Assembly (NCBI RefSeq): GCF_907164915.1
Contig: NC_061869.1
Coordinates: 11,395,721-11,459,720 of the forward strand
Length of the DNA: 64,000 nucleotides
Direction: 5' to 3'
DNA from: Impatiens glandulifera
Lineage: Eukaryota; Streptophyta; Magnoliopsida; Ericales; Balsaminaceae
The position numbers and the translations under genes are program-made. Under the pieces are notes generated by a model. The model did no database searches. It was given only the letters and a program-made list of their open reading frames with translations, and was not told where the DNA came from. Below, in pieces: positions 1 to 11,595 of the stretch (within the stretch, counting starts at the first letter, position 1; every line of letters starts with the position of its first letter).

Positions 1-1762
1 TATCGGTTCAAAATGTTAACTTCTTAAATATGTTTTTACGTTTTTGGCACGTTAAATACGTTTTTGACATGTTTAACACATTTAACACGTTTTTGACATG
101 TTTAACAAGTTTAACACGTTTTTGACATGTTTAACACGTTTAACACGTTTTTAGCACGTTTAAACATGTTTTTGACATGTTTATCACTTTCACACTTAAA
201 ACACATTTTCACACGTTTAACATGTTTTTCATGTTTTTGGTATGTTTAACACGTTTTTAACATTTTAAATATGTTTAACATGTTTTCACACGTATTGACA
301 AGTTTAACACGTTTTTCACAAGTTTAACATGTTTTTCACGTTTTTTACACATTAAACATGTTTTTTGGCATGTTTAACACGTTTTACACATTTTGACACG
401 TTTAACACATTTTGGCACGTTTTTCACGTTTAACACGTTTTGGCACGTTTTTCACGTTTAACACGTTTTTCATACGTTTTTCACATTTTTGGCACATTTA
501 ACACGTTTTTGATATTTTTAATACGTTTAACATGTTTTTCACACATTTTGATAAGATTAACACGTTTTTCACGTTTTTGGCACTTTTAACATGTTTTTAA
601 CATGTTTTTGACATGTTTAACATGTTTTTGACATGTTTAACACGTTTAACATGTTTTTCACACGTTTAACATGTTTTTCACACGTGTAACATGTTTTTGG
701 CACATTTTATACATTTTTGGCACGTTTAACATTTTTTAACATGTTTAACATATTTAACATTTTTAACACGTTTTTGGTACGTATCACACATTTTGACAAG
801 TTTAACACATTTTTGGCACGTTTAACACGTTTTTAGAATGTTTAACCCATTTAAATATGTCACAAGTGTGTTAAACGGGCCAAAATATATTAAACATGTC
901 AAAATGTGATAAATGTGCCAAAATTTATCAAACATGTTAAACGTGCCAAAAATGTGTTAAACATACCAAAACGTGTTAAACGTGCCAAAAATGTGAAAAC
1001 GTGTTAAACGTGTCAAAAACATGTTTAACGTGCCAAAAACACGATAAACGTGTTTAATGTATTAAAACGTGTTAAACGTGTCAAAAACATTAAACGTGTT
1101 AAAAGTATAAAAAATGTGTAAACATATCAAATAAATGAAAAACTTGTTAAACGTGTCAAAATATGAAAAACGTGTTAAACGTGTCAAAAACGTGTTAAAT
1201 GTGTTAAAAATGTGTCAAACGTATCAAAAATGTAAAAAACATGTGAAACCTGTCAACAATGTGTTAAACGTGTTTAATGTGTTAATAACGTTTTAAACGT
1301 GTTAAAAATATGAAAATGTGTCAAAACGTGTTAAACGAGCCAAATATGTGAAAAACTTGTTAAACGTGTTAAACGTGGTAAACGTGTTAAACATGTCAAA
1401 ACATGTCAAAAACATGATAAACGTGTTTAATGTGTTAAATGTGTCAAAAACGTAAAAACGTAAAAACGTGTTAAACGTGTCAAAAATGTGTTAAACGTGC
1501 CAAATATGTGAAAAACTTGTTAAACGTGCCAAAACGTGAAAAACGTGTTAAAAATGTGTTAAACGTGTTAAAAACGTGAAAATCGTGTTAAACGTGTCAA
1601 AACCGTGAAAATGTGTTAAATGTGTCAAAAACATGTTAAACGTGCCAAAAATGCGTTAAACGTGCCAAAAACGTATTAAACGTGCCAAAAACATAAAAAC
1701 ATGTAAAAAACGTGTTTAATGTGTGAAAAATGTGTTAAACATGTCAAAAACGTAAAAACGTG
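1..1762. repeat. Minisatellite array in inverted orientation
   Basis: Degenerate array with a monomer of about 20 bp that reads GTTTAACACGTTTTTGRCAY on the plus strand from 1 to about 860. From about 870 to 1762 the same monomer appears as its reverse complement (RTGYCAAAAACGTGTTAAAC). The array therefore consists of two head-to-head arms of roughly 860 and 890 bp, with the switch around 850-880. Each monomer carries an ACGT core. The array touches the left edge of the window, so its full length is unknown. No coding potential is seen. Confidence 0.9.
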
Positions 1763-2330
1763 TTAATTTGGAATTACAATTCCAACCTAAAAAGATTGGA
1801 ATTGAGAATTCTCAAATTACACTATATTAAATTCCATTGAAATTTTAATTTCAATTCTCATTTCTAATATTAAAGTGTATAACAAATATAAGAATTGGAA
1901 TTTAACCATCTAATTCCAATTCCAATTTTAATGTCAACTCCAAGGTCACTGAACCTTTAATGTTTTTGAAGGACCTTTATTAATTTTTTTTGGATCTTGC
2001 CAAAAATATTTAAAAAATAATCAATAAATTAAAAAGATTTATCCTTTAACAAATAGAAATAACTTTCAAAGAAGCGTTGTTTTCAATTTCAGTTTTTTAT
2101 TTATTTCTTTAAAAGTTTTTGTTTTCATAATAATATTGAGGAATGAATCCGATGAAGTGAGTCAGACCACGTGATCATGTAAATTGTAAATGAAAAGTCT
2201 CATTGATCTCATTTTTCTTTTCACTTTTTAAATTACTTTAGTATAATATTTTAATATAAATATTTTTCAAATATCAAAATTAACTTTTTAAGAATCATCC
2301 TCCCCTAAAGTAAATGTTTTTTTGTTTTTA
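1763..2330. other. AT-rich spacer, no gene seen
   Basis: No credible gene. 1765-1930 is rich in short inverted motifs around GGAATTG/CAATTCC and may be a worn small inverted-repeat element. From about 1921 the sequence begins to match 58130 onward. Confidence 0.5.
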
Positions 2331-3000
2331 CTTTAGGAGAGGACTATATCTAAATGGATGGATTGAATCACTCATTTCAGGTCAACACATGCATTGGGGA
2401 GGAAGGTTTGTAAAGAGATTATTTTTACAAGTATTTTCAAGTATTAGTTTATTAATTAACACATAATTAAATTAATTTAAACTTTATAATCCTTGAAAAA
2501 AATATTTGAAAAAAAACAAGTTCTTTAAATGTTGGTCTTTTCGGATTTTAACGTGTAATTATAAATTCATTTATATAACTGTCACTTTAATTAATCAAAT
2601 CCCTCCTTTTATCAATTAAAATATTAAAATATTTTTTTATTTTATTTTTATAAAATTTAAAATTAAATAAAAGACAATAATATTTCAACCAATTAAAATT
2701 AAAAAAAAAACATACTTTTATATCAAACAAATTGTTTTTACACAAAACTATAGAAAAAAAACAGTTCAAATAAACAAAATGAAACAAACTAAAAAAGAAT
2801 GAAGAAGTTGAAAACATAAAGGATTTTGAAAATCATTTGAATGAGAACACAAAAATTGTTCTACAAGGGTAATCTTCACAATGTTAACAAAATTATTTGA
2901 TTTGATTTCGATTTTCCTTCTATCACTCTTATAATTTAATTTAAGATCTCGATTTATTCTTTTCAAATACCTAAAATTTTGAATAGAATTGAAAGGACAT
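1921..3000. repeat. Duplicated locus block R1, copy 1
   Basis: Direct-orientation matches by eye: the stretch with 'tgtttttgaaggacctttat' (about 1960) recurs near 58145. About 2335-2900 recurs at 23760-24260, and about 2520-2960 recurs at 58260-58690. The blocks are non-coding and moderately diverged with many indels. They are part of the sequence repeatedly found around the NHL gene copies in this window, so they look like remains of segmental duplications. Confidence 0.8.
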
Positions 3001-3230
3001 AAATGTGGTGTCATGTAAGTTGTGCTTTCGATTCTATTTAAAACTTTCTATATTGGTCTTTATTTTAAAAAATATATTGGGAATTTAATCTAGAATTATC
3101 AATATAATCATAACTCAATATATAAATAAAAATATTCTTAATATGAACCAAACCAAAATAAGATTCATTTAACACTTTAAATACTTAAGCTATTGTAATA
3201 AACCCAAATCAGAATTAACTACAAATTAGA
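2985..3230. repeat. Duplicated locus block, copy at 22018-22240
   Basis: The run from 'gacataaatg' through 'taacactttaaatacttaag' to 'cccaaatcagaa' aligns with 22018-22240 in the same orientation, with scattered substitutions and indels. Non-coding. Confidence 0.75.
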
Positions 3231-3339
3231 TTAAGTAGCTAACAAATATGTACAAATAAAATCCTAAAATATAATTTTTGTTTAAATCTATTTACACTTC
3301 TCCGGACAAGGCAGAGGCCAGAAATACAAACGCAAAAAA

Positions 3340-4012
3340 ATTATTTGTTTGATATATATTATTATTATGTAAATTTCAAATCCTAATTTCGTCATTGTCC
3401 AAAATAATAAGTATATTATTTATTATATTATTTGGTTCATTAAATACTCTCAATGAGTATATATAAATTAAAATTTCAAATAAATCCAAAACAAACACTC
3501 AATGAGTATAATATAAATTAAAATTTCAAATAATCCAAAACAAACATGTAACCATACTTTTCTAATATGTAAGTCTGTCTTTCTTTGTGGGGTATATATG
3601 AACTGTCTCACTATGTCTGTCTTTGTTGGGTATGACTATAAAATGTTAACTAATTTATAAATTATGCATTAACACTTTGCCTTGTTTTAATATAAATTAA
3701 TTATTAAATTAAAATGTATAAAAAGAAAGGTAATTTGGTAAAAAAAAAAAATTAAGTTTTAATCAAACATAGAATCTTTTTGGAAAAATAACCCAAGCAA
3801 AACCTCACTAATTAAACACATAACCAGGCCAATAATTATGAAATGAGCTAAGAACAAAAAGTGAATTTGATAATGTTTTCTTGGGAACTAACTTATAAAT
3901 TGAAAATATAATTAATGATACTAATATGTTATTATTGAAATATAAATGATAGAGCGCAATAGTTCATACACTCATTCTCATGAGATGGCTTTAAACCAGG
4001 GTAAAGTTTTGA
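3340..4012. repeat. Duplicated locus block R2, copy 1
   Basis: Aligns in direct orientation with 8660-9490 (closest copy) and partly with 23340-23640. It includes an internal short tandem repeat built on 'aatgagtatatataaatt' followed by 'caaataaatccaaaacaaac'. There are two copies here and three at 8740-8890. The same phrase occurs again near 6500 and 15480 and in the palindrome at 54991-55460. Non-coding. Confidence 0.85.
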
Positions 4013-4015
4013 AAA

Positions 4016-4020
<5 letters not shown>

Positions 4021-4082
<62 letters not shown>
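4021..4082. repeat. (AT)n microsatellite
   Basis: About 31 uninterrupted AT units. Confidence 0.98.
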
Positions 4083-4088
<6 letters not shown>

Positions 4089-4494
4089 CATCTTTGCTAT
4101 CTTTTGATGTTTTTTATTTGTGATTTGTTAGGTTTTGAATAACTTTTGTTATCTTGTAAAATTTCAAATATGTATGATACAATTTGATTATCCTCATGTA
4201 ATTAAATTATTTCACCAACAAAAAGTTCTCACTTACACAAATAATAAATAAAAATTATACATACTAATTTTCTTTTAAATGGTTGAAATAGAATGATCTC
4301 ACCTACATAAATTCTTAGTTTGAAGGTTAACATTGACATAAATAAACTTTCTAAATCATCTATAATAATACCTTTTACAACAACAACAAAAACTTATTAA
4401 AAAGCATATTAAATTTACTTGTAGGTTAAAAATTTATATAAATAAAAATATATTGCTTTTATTGACTATACACACATGTCTTAATTACTTGAAT

Positions 4495-4600
4495 AAAATA
4501 ATAAAATGAATATGAAAATATGTCTCCTAGCTATGGACCACCCTAAAGAAGGCATCTAGACATAATATATTATAATGACTTTATACACCATTTTGGATAA
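4495..4600. repeat. Duplicated locus block R3, copy 1
   Basis: The stretch containing 'gaaaatatgtctcctagct' and 'tggaccaccctaaagaa' matches 14228-14345 in the same orientation; the second copy has small insertions. It belongs to the same duplicated series as R1 and R2. Confidence 0.85.
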
Positions 4601-4734
4601 ACTATAAAGATAATTATTCAATAAAAAGAGCTGAATATTCCAAAGTTCACTAGATCCTGGTTGTAAGTTGTCATGACATGAATAATTAATCACTTATTAT
4701 TAATATTTTTTATTTTTCCTATGAACTATTAATC

Positions 4735-5200
4735 TAAGGACTTGATTGATATGGTTATTTGAGATTTTTGTGTAAAATCCACAAATAACCCAAGAAATAT
4801 GTATTTTTATTTTTTTTGTTATTAGTAATGTTGAATGATGGTTTTGTATCAAACTATATGCTTGTTTGGTTAAATTATTTAATTAACTTAATCTAATCAA
4901 ACATTATTTCACTCTCATTTTCATACACTACTTTAATCAATTCAATAATAAATATTAAAATAGTCTATATTTTAAATTATTATTTTTTATTTTATCATTA
5001 TATATTAATGCTCTTTAAATTTTTTCACCAAAAAATTTCAACTACTCAAAATCATCATCAATCAATATTTTTTAAATAAGGTTATTTTAAAACTTGAATC
5101 CAAACAAGCCCTAATTTAACATTTGGTGATAGTTAATCTAAAATCCTTTGATTTATACAAGTTCTATAGGTTTTGTTATGTTAAGTTTATTTTCATTACT
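4735..5200. repeat. Duplicated block with embedded small MITE (about 4859-5111)
   Basis: 4735-4850 aligns with about 15640-15960. Inside it, about 4859-5111 is bounded by GCTTGTTTGGTT on the left and, on the opposite strand at the right, by AGGGCTTGTTTGGATT. These look like terminal inverted repeats of a roughly 250-bp AT-rich MITE that is absent from the other copy. No clear target duplication was found. Confidence 0.55.
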
Positions 5201-5420
5201 TAAATTTTAAATATAAAAAATATTTTAATAATTCATTCTAAAAAACACTCAAAAAAACTTACAATTTATTTATCAAATAATTATTTTCAAAAAGATCATA
5301 AAATCCAAAACAAAAACCAAGACCAAACAAGTTTTTAGAGGTGTCAGCAATGCACATTAAAGATGACCTAAAATAATATAGCTTTGGCATTAAAGTTTAT
5401 ACATATAATTAATATTGCTG

Positions 5421-5476
<56 letters not shown>

Positions 5477-5660
5477 TTATACATGACTTTCTTGAGAAAA
5501 TAATAATGAATATTAAAACCTAATAAAAAGCTAGACATTATAGGATCACACATGTTTGTTTGGATCACTTTATTATTAGGTATAAACATTGGTAGGTATT
5601 GATCATTTAAATAATTTTTAAATTTCCCAAACATTTTTTATACTTATTCTATCTTTAAAT
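5200..5660. repeat. Duplicated block R4 with internal (AT)n
   Basis: 5200-5250 aligns with about 16735-16780. 5380-5660 ('gcattaaagtttata' through 'tgtttggatcactttattatta') aligns with 21765-21990. In the second copy the two halves are separated by the LINE at 16796-21734, so this is an unoccupied paralogous site. 5424-5472 is an (AT)n tract. Confidence 0.8.
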
Positions 5661-5744
5661 TAATCAATTTATAAATCAAAATCTTAAAATACTTAATAAA
5701 AAATAATTTGGACCCAGGTTTAATCTCCAATATTAAATCACGTT

Positions 5745-6240
5745 TCTAATTAATAATATTAATAATTTAAATATAACTTATTATAATAAATAAATAAATA
5801 AAATAACAATATACTATAAATATAATTGATTTATATTAAAATGGCTTATTAAAAAATTCAAACTCAATTTAAATCATTAAAACTATTAATGATTTTTTTA
5901 ATATTATGAAAATTATTCTTTTAAATAACGATTTATAATATTTATTTATCAGAATAAATTCATAGATAATAATGATTTATAATATACATTTATTATAAGA
6001 TGAATTTATTCTAATAAATATATATCATAAATAATTATTTAAAAGAATATTTTTTATAATATTAAAAAAATTATAATAATTTTAAATAATATATTATAAT
6101 TAAAATTATAGTTTGAATTTTGTAATAAACTTAACCATTTTAATATATATATTATAATTATATTTATAATATACTGTTATTTTATTATTTATTATATTTA
6201 TAATATATTGTTATTTAAATTATTAATCTTATTAAATTAT
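5745..6240. mobile_element. Foldback (long inverted repeat) element, about 0.5 kb
   Basis: The left arm (about 5745-5965) is matched by its reverse complement at about 6000-6235. Examples are 'atattaaaatgg' paired with 'ccattttaatat', and 'aataaattcat' paired with 'atgaatttatt'. The loop is about 35 bp. There is no open reading frame. The structure is that of a non-autonomous foldback or MITE-type element; no target duplication could be fixed in this AT-rich context. Confidence 0.75.
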
Positions 6241-6773
6241 TTTAATAATTATAAATAAAATATATATATACAAATTAATATTGATCCTATTTTAAAAAAA
6301 TAATAGTTTCAAATGTTTTATTATTTTTATTTTTTTTTAATAAAAAAATAAAAAAAATGTGAACATATATTTAAAACAAACATTTTAAAACATAAAAAAT
6401 GTTAACTAGTAACTTCTAACATAAACTGCTGGTATTATTCACTTTGAACTATTCTAATACTTGGTTAGTAAATTATTATATTATATTGTTTGGTTCTTTA
6501 AATATTTTGAATGAGTATATATAAATTAAAATTTCTTAGAAAGTATGTTTGTCTTTGTGTAGGGTATATATGAACTGTTAACTTATTATACTCTTTCACT
6601 ATGTTAACTCATTTATAAATTGAAAATATATATAGGTAAGCATGATAATATGTAATTATTGAGAGAGATTAAAAACAATAAAGGAAATATATTATTCAAA
6701 ATACATTAAAAAAAAAAAAAAATGAGAGTAATAGGTAGAGGGAACTTGAGTCAAGTTACTTGACATCAACTCA

Positions 6774-6787
6774 TTGCTTTATTTACT
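6774..6787 (-). terminator. Possible polyadenylation signal of the NHL gene
   Basis: On the minus strand the sequence AAATAAAG lies about 60-70 bp past the stop codon of the NHL gene. It resembles a plant near-upstream polyadenylation element. This is the only support. Confidence 0.3.
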
Positions 6788-6845
6788 TCCAAGTTTCCTC
6801 TCCAAAATTCCATCTTCCAATCATTTCAAAAAAAAAAATTGAAGA

Positions 6846-7703
6846 TTAGATGGTGATGACACTGCATCGCTTAAAGAGGATGTACTTGACGGAGGGAAAT
6901 AGAAAGTCGCCGTTAACAACATCGTTAGTAGCGAATTTACCCTGTCCAAAATCCATCATAGCAGAACAGCGTACATGAATATGGTACTTACGGGTATTTA
7001 AAATCCAGACCTTCCAACTTAAACTACCATCAAGCTTAATGTTAAGATTAATAATCCCGTTTAACTGATCCTGTTTAAGAAAAGGTACGTTAAAAGGAGA
7101 AATTGGTACGTTTGTGGCATTGATAAACAAAGACCAAACATTAGTATCCATATTTTTCTGATAAAAACGTGGAATGTCTGTTTCGTAAGTGACTCGTTGA
7201 TTCTTGTATTCTCCATAGATACTCAGATCGTTGTAAAAGATATCCGCCGAAAGACCGTTTTGGTTTTTGATGGCGATGGTTATTTGTAGAGTGGAGGAGA
7301 GGAGGGTCGTCGACGTCGATGGCGGCGCCCCCGTGCAGAGGTTGAAGGTGAAAATGGTGGCGTCTTGAATGATGAATTCTGGTTTTGTGGGATGAACAAA
7401 ACGTATGATGAGGAAGATTATTATGGCGATTATATTGAGGATGAGTGTACAGTTGAGATAGGTAATGGATTTTGAAGGATCGGTTTCAGTATCATCGTTG
7501 CCATTGCGTATATATTTTTCCAAGTCAACTGTTCTTGGAGGATCAGGTCCAGTATCATCGTTGCGATTGCGTTGTTGATCCTTTATAAAATTTTTAAAGT
7601 CAAATGGAATGAATATTGTTGATCTTGACGATTCTTCATCGATAGCCATTCTCTTAATAAAGCTTTGAGTAATGCAATTATTTACACTGAAAATGGAATT
7701 CAA
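6846..7703 (-). CDS. NDR1/HIN1-like (NHL) protein with LEA_2 domain
   Basis: Predicted single-exon membrane protein of 285 residues. The N-terminal 80 residues are polar and contain a short internal repeat (NRNDDTGPDP and NGNDDTETDP). Residues about 82-100 form one hydrophobic membrane segment, followed directly by the family-like RFVHPTKPEFIIQDAT. Residues about 112-270 match the LEA_2/NHL extracytoplasmic domain, with TLQITIAIKNQN and DLSIYGEYKNQ. NHL proteins are plasma-membrane or endomembrane proteins linked to pathogen and stress responses; that role is family knowledge, not seen here. The first ATG was used, but Met19 (MAIDEES) is an equally plausible start. No stop or frameshift occurs across the domain, unlike the copy at 27192-28078. 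The C terminus (KRCSVITI) may be altered by one base relative to that copy. Expression is unknown. Confidence 0.82.
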   Translation of the reverse strand: MNSIFSVNNCITQSFIKRMAIDEESSRSTIFIPFDFKNFIKDQQRNRNDDTGPDPPRTVDLEKYIRNGNDDTETDPSKSITYLNCTLILNIIAIIIFLIIRFVHPTKPEFIIQDATIFTFNLCTGAPPSTSTTLLSSTLQITIAIKNQNGLSADIFYNDLSIYGEYKNQRVTYETDIPRFYQKNMDTNVWSLFINATNVPISPFNVPFLKQDQLNGIINLNIKLDGSLSWKVWILNTRKYHIHVRCSAMMDFGQGKFATNDVVNGDFLFPSVKYILFKRCSVITI

Positions 7704-7739
7704 CCTAAAGTGTGGCTTAGAGTTTCTTAAAGAAGAGTT

Positions 7740-7753
7740 CCCTATTTATTTAG
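7740..7753 (-). promoter_or_regulatory. Possible TATA-like box of the NHL gene
   Basis: The minus strand reads CTAAATAAATAGGG about 40-50 bp before the first ATG. It is a weak TATA-like sequence in an AT-rich region. Confidence 0.25.
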
Positions 7754-7759
7754 AGAAAT

Positions 7760-8655
7760 GGGGATAAAATTTGGTGGGTATCCTAATATTTTGTAATAAT
7801 GATTAATGTTTTTTTAGATTATTTAAATAACTATAATCCTAAAGTTATATTTATTAAATTAATAAAGACACTTACTTTTAATTTGATTAAATAATGGTGT
7901 TAAAAAATAGGAGTGGTTACACACATTTTATAATTTTTAATATCTGTCATATTTATTAGATCAATTTTGATAATTCTAAAATTAGAATTAAATATTTAAT
8001 CTTAATTTTATTAAATTGACTATATTAAATGTTATGAAACTTAAATCAAGACAATCGAACATAAAATAAATTAGAAAAATTAATTTGAAAATATTTAACT
8101 ATTAGAATATAAAAAATAGATATTAGACACATTTACAAAAAAAAACAATTATAAAAAAAACCAATGAAATTTAGTTGAAAAACATTTAAAACTTCTATAC
8201 AGAGAAAATCTAAGAGATGTGAAAGAGGGAGAGTATAAAATATATAAAAATGGATATTCATAAATATAATTAGAACATCTTCACTCCACTTATGGTTCCT
8301 AAAGAGTGTCTTTATACATTAAAAAAAATATATAAAAAAAATTATTGGAACATATTTAATATGCTGTTTTTAGGACTTGTTTTTTTAAATTTTACATAGT
8401 TTTCAAAATTTCTAAATATCATATATGTATCATTTTAATTATCATTATTTTTTATTAAACTTAATCATTGGATTAACTAATTAAAAACTCACATAGTTTA
8501 TGAGAAATGAGCATGCGAATATGATAGTGGTGGTTGTTACGAAGGGTCTGTCTAATGCAGAAAAACACACCTAAATTCACAACTTTGGCTAACCCTTGTC
8601 CGGTTCAGGTCCTCCTCGCAAGTTAGCCAGGCCGAGAGTCAGCAACTAGGGTTGT
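7760..8655. other. AT-rich upstream spacer, no gene seen
   Basis: No coding region. 8530-8650 is a short GC-richer patch (with 'cttgtccggttcaggtcctc') that I cannot assign. Confidence 0.5.
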
Positions 8656-8659
8656 GACA

Positions 8660-9490
8660 GTGGTCCTATACATTTAAATCATAATTCCGTCATTGTCAAA
8701 AATAATAAGTATATTATTTATTATATTATTTGGTTCTTTAAATACTCTCAATGAGTATATATAAATTAAAATTTCAAATAAATCCAAAACAAACACTCAA
8801 TGAGTATATATAAATTAAAATTTCAAATAAATCCAAAACAAACGCTCAATGAGTATATATAAATTAAAATTTCAAATAATCCAAAACAAATATGTACGAC
8901 TATATACTTTTCTAATATGTAAGTCTTTGTCTTTCTTTGTGGGGTATATATGAACTGTCTCACTATGTCTGTCTTTGTTGGGTATGCCTATAAAATGTTA
9001 ACTAATTTATAAATTATAATATATATATAAATCTATATAGTTTATATGCATTAACACTTTGCCTTGTTTTAGGGAGTGATTGTTGACATTTTTTATCCAA
9101 ACTTAATATATCACTTCAACCATTTAATCAACCACTTTATCTATTAACATACAAAAAAATATCCTTTATTTTTTAATATAAATTAATTATTAAATTAAAA
9201 TGTATAGAAAGAAAAGTAATTTGGTAAAAAAAAATTAGATTTAGTCAAACTATAATTTGTTTGGGAAAATAACTCAAGCAAAACCTCAATAATCCAAAAC
9301 ATAACCAGGCCAATAATTATGAAATGAGTTAAGAACAAAAAGAATAAATTTGATAACGTTATCTTGGGATCTTGGGAACTGACTTATAAATTGAAAATAT
9401 AATTAATCATAATAATATGTTATTATTGAAATTGAAATGATAGAGTGCAATAATTCATATAGTCATTCTCATGAGATGAAGTACATATCT
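8660..9490. repeat. Duplicated locus block R2, copy 2
   Basis: Direct copy of 3340-4012, with an extra copy of the 45-bp internal repeat and an insertion around 9060-9175 that begins 'gggagtgattgttgac'. Ends with 'cattctcatgagatg' as in copy 1. Non-coding. Confidence 0.85.
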
Positions 9491-9599
9491 ATTAAAAATT
9501 ATTATATTATATAATATTTATAATATAAAATTAATATATTTAAATAAACAAATTAAAGTTATTATTTATTATTATATTTATTTGAGAAATGATTTGAGC

Positions 9600-10140
9600 A
9601 ACGAAGTTTTAACAAAAATAATACCACGAATTCGACGTGGTCAGTCACATGTGTAGGAGAGAATAAAAAAATAAATTAATTATTTTCTCGCCTCTTCGTA
9701 TTATTTTTTATTTTTCTTTCCCTGTCTCTTCAGTTTATTCTTCTATCGCGACTTCGGCTACTTCTTCGACGATTTCGGTGTTCCCCTCTTTCGCGACTTC
9801 GACGACTTCTTCCTCCTTCCTCTGCGACTTCACCGATTTCTTCATTCTTTTGCATCTCTTCTTTAACTTACAAGTTCGAAAATGGTAAGCCTTCAAGTTT
9901 CCGAACATTATTTGAGTAACCCTAACATGACATTAACCTCTATCGTCTCTTGATTTCTTTTGTTTTTTAGGTGAATGAGATTTCTGCAATTGCACTCAAT
10001 TTTGTCGAAAACACTAAAGGAAGATAAGTTCCCGAGCTTGATCTGTTTAGTTAGGTTTATCTCGAACATGGTCATGTTCGGGAACTTGAAGTCGTCTTTT
10101 GGAAACATTTAGTAATGTTTCATATAAACCATCAAAAGAA
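9600..10140 (+). other. Possible 5' region (first exon and intron) of a decayed transposon-type gene
   Basis: A CT- and TTCGACGACTTC-rich leader (9700-9860) leads to an ATG at 9883, then a GT-like donor (TGGTAAGCC) and a T-rich stretch ending TTTTTTAG at about 9970, followed by a short open run with stops. This is typical of a leader exon plus intron. It precedes the DUF1985/Ulp1-like fragments downstream and may belong to the same element. 10061-10080 carries CGAACATG-GT-CATGTTCG and about 10498-10513 carries GAACATGGCCATGTTC, two short palindromes. Confidence 0.3.
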
Positions 10141-10739
10141 TGGCAAGATGGAGTTGTTTAATTTTTGTTTCTGAATCTGTATCCTGATACATATACAAAA
10201 CGTTTTGAAACTACACTTAGTCACGCATTTAAAAATTTATTTTTGTTACCAAATTCAGATATTGAAACAATAAGTGTTTCAAAATTGGGTCGCACCATTG
10301 CATCAATCTTGTTAGTCCGAAATCATTTAAAGTTTACAAAAACTTTTATTCAAAACATACATTCAATACATAACTGCAAGTTATGTTACATTTTAAGAAT
10401 AGACCTTACTGATATTGTTACATTTTAAGCAAGTTAGGTTTTTGTTTTTGGTAATTACAGGTTAAAAATGATTTGAAAGGGAAACTAACTACATTTCCCG
10501 AACATGGCCATGTTCAGAACATTTCTGTGTGCAAATAAAACTTGAATTTTTAGCACTTTTGTATATGTTAAGCGATTCATTTATCTTTTTTTTTGTTGAG
10601 TATATAAAAGAAAACGTCGGACCTCGACAACAGATTTATCACTACTGGCCATACCAACTATAGTTAATGATCAAGGTTGTGCAACTCCCTCTCCAAAGAG
10701 ACCAAAATTTAGTCACAATATATTTTTGACTAGGTGGGT

Positions 10740-11050
10740 TTTACAATCTACTTCAACAATTATCGTATTAACAAAAAGAGGTCGTGAATGTCAAATGGTT
10801 CAGTGGGCTTTCGTCACTTGGCCTTTTAAAATGTCCAGACGAACTCTCTTGACACCTCGTCAGGTCATTCAACTGTAGTAGATGTGCGATCATCCTACAG
10901 AATGGTGAGGAAGTTAAAATAGATGAAGAGGATATTCAGTGCGTACTAGACATCCCTATACGGGAGATTGAAATTGTAGAGTCAATTGGAAACGAAACAA
11001 TGTACCCTGAATATGATTTTCAGTTGAGAGAGTGGAGCAGACGGTGAGAA
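10740..11050 (+). pseudogene. Decayed DUF1985/Ulp1-associated transposon gene fragment
   Basis: In one plus-strand frame with stops, the translation reads WFSGLSSLGLLKCPDEL, later RCAIILQNGEEVKIDEEDIQ and CVLDIPIREIEIVES. This follows the pattern of the plant DUF1985 and related domain ('GF.GLL.L....' then '...L.ING..I.I...DV..VLGLP.GG'), which commonly precedes an Ulp1 (C48) peptidase domain in Ulp1-carrying MULE elements. At least two stops interrupt it (one after PDELS). The assignment rests on pattern recollection rather than an alignment. It is probably one piece of a larger decayed element covering about 9.6-12.9 kb. Confidence 0.45.
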
Positions 11051-11595
11051 TCAAACAAAACAACGACAGTCCTAAAACAACCTAAATTTTAGAGAAGATT
11101 TTAAACAACCGAGCAACTGCCAATAATTTTAAGATAGACTTTGTAGTCTATGTTGTCAACGACTTTCTCTGTATCTCACAAAATCAACAATGCATATATA
11201 AAGTTATTCCCAAACTTACATTTCAAATCATCATTCATTTATATACACTTCTCTTATCCAATTTATATATATATATATATACATATGTATAAAATCATGA
11301 AATTTATATTTGATGTTAATAATATTTGAAAGTTGAATAAGTGTCAATTCACAATTACTGAATTAGTTGATGTCTGGAAGAAGTGGTAGATAAATGAAAA
11401 AAGTCATTTTCGTGGACCGTAAACATTTCTCCTTATAAGTAATCTTTGTCAAATATTCGTACTTTAGTTCGGTGATTTATTCAAATGTAAATGTAAATAT
11501 TCTAACATGTTAAATATTATTTTCATTTGTGCTACATGGATAGGGTTGCGGACACTAAACTCCAACTACCTTATGAACGACTATTTTTGATATTG

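Noticed and set aside
1..1762. CRISPR-like regular repeats
   Set aside because: No unique spacers, degenerate adjacent monomers, orientation switch and plant context; a minisatellite fits.
2587..3014. Two minus-strand frames of 76-82 codons
   Set aside because: Low-complexity AT-rich translation (Phe/Lys/Asn) inside duplicated block R1; not maintained in the copies at 24040 and 58370.
5368..5634. Open frame with repeated IYIYIY
   Set aside because: It translates the (AT)n tract at 5424-5472 and adjacent non-coding repeat; the same applies to 22237-22419.
9908..10428. Possible genes of 66 and 87 codons
   Set aside because: No recognisable motif; they fall in the intron-like and leader part of the decayed element, and frames are not supported by composition.
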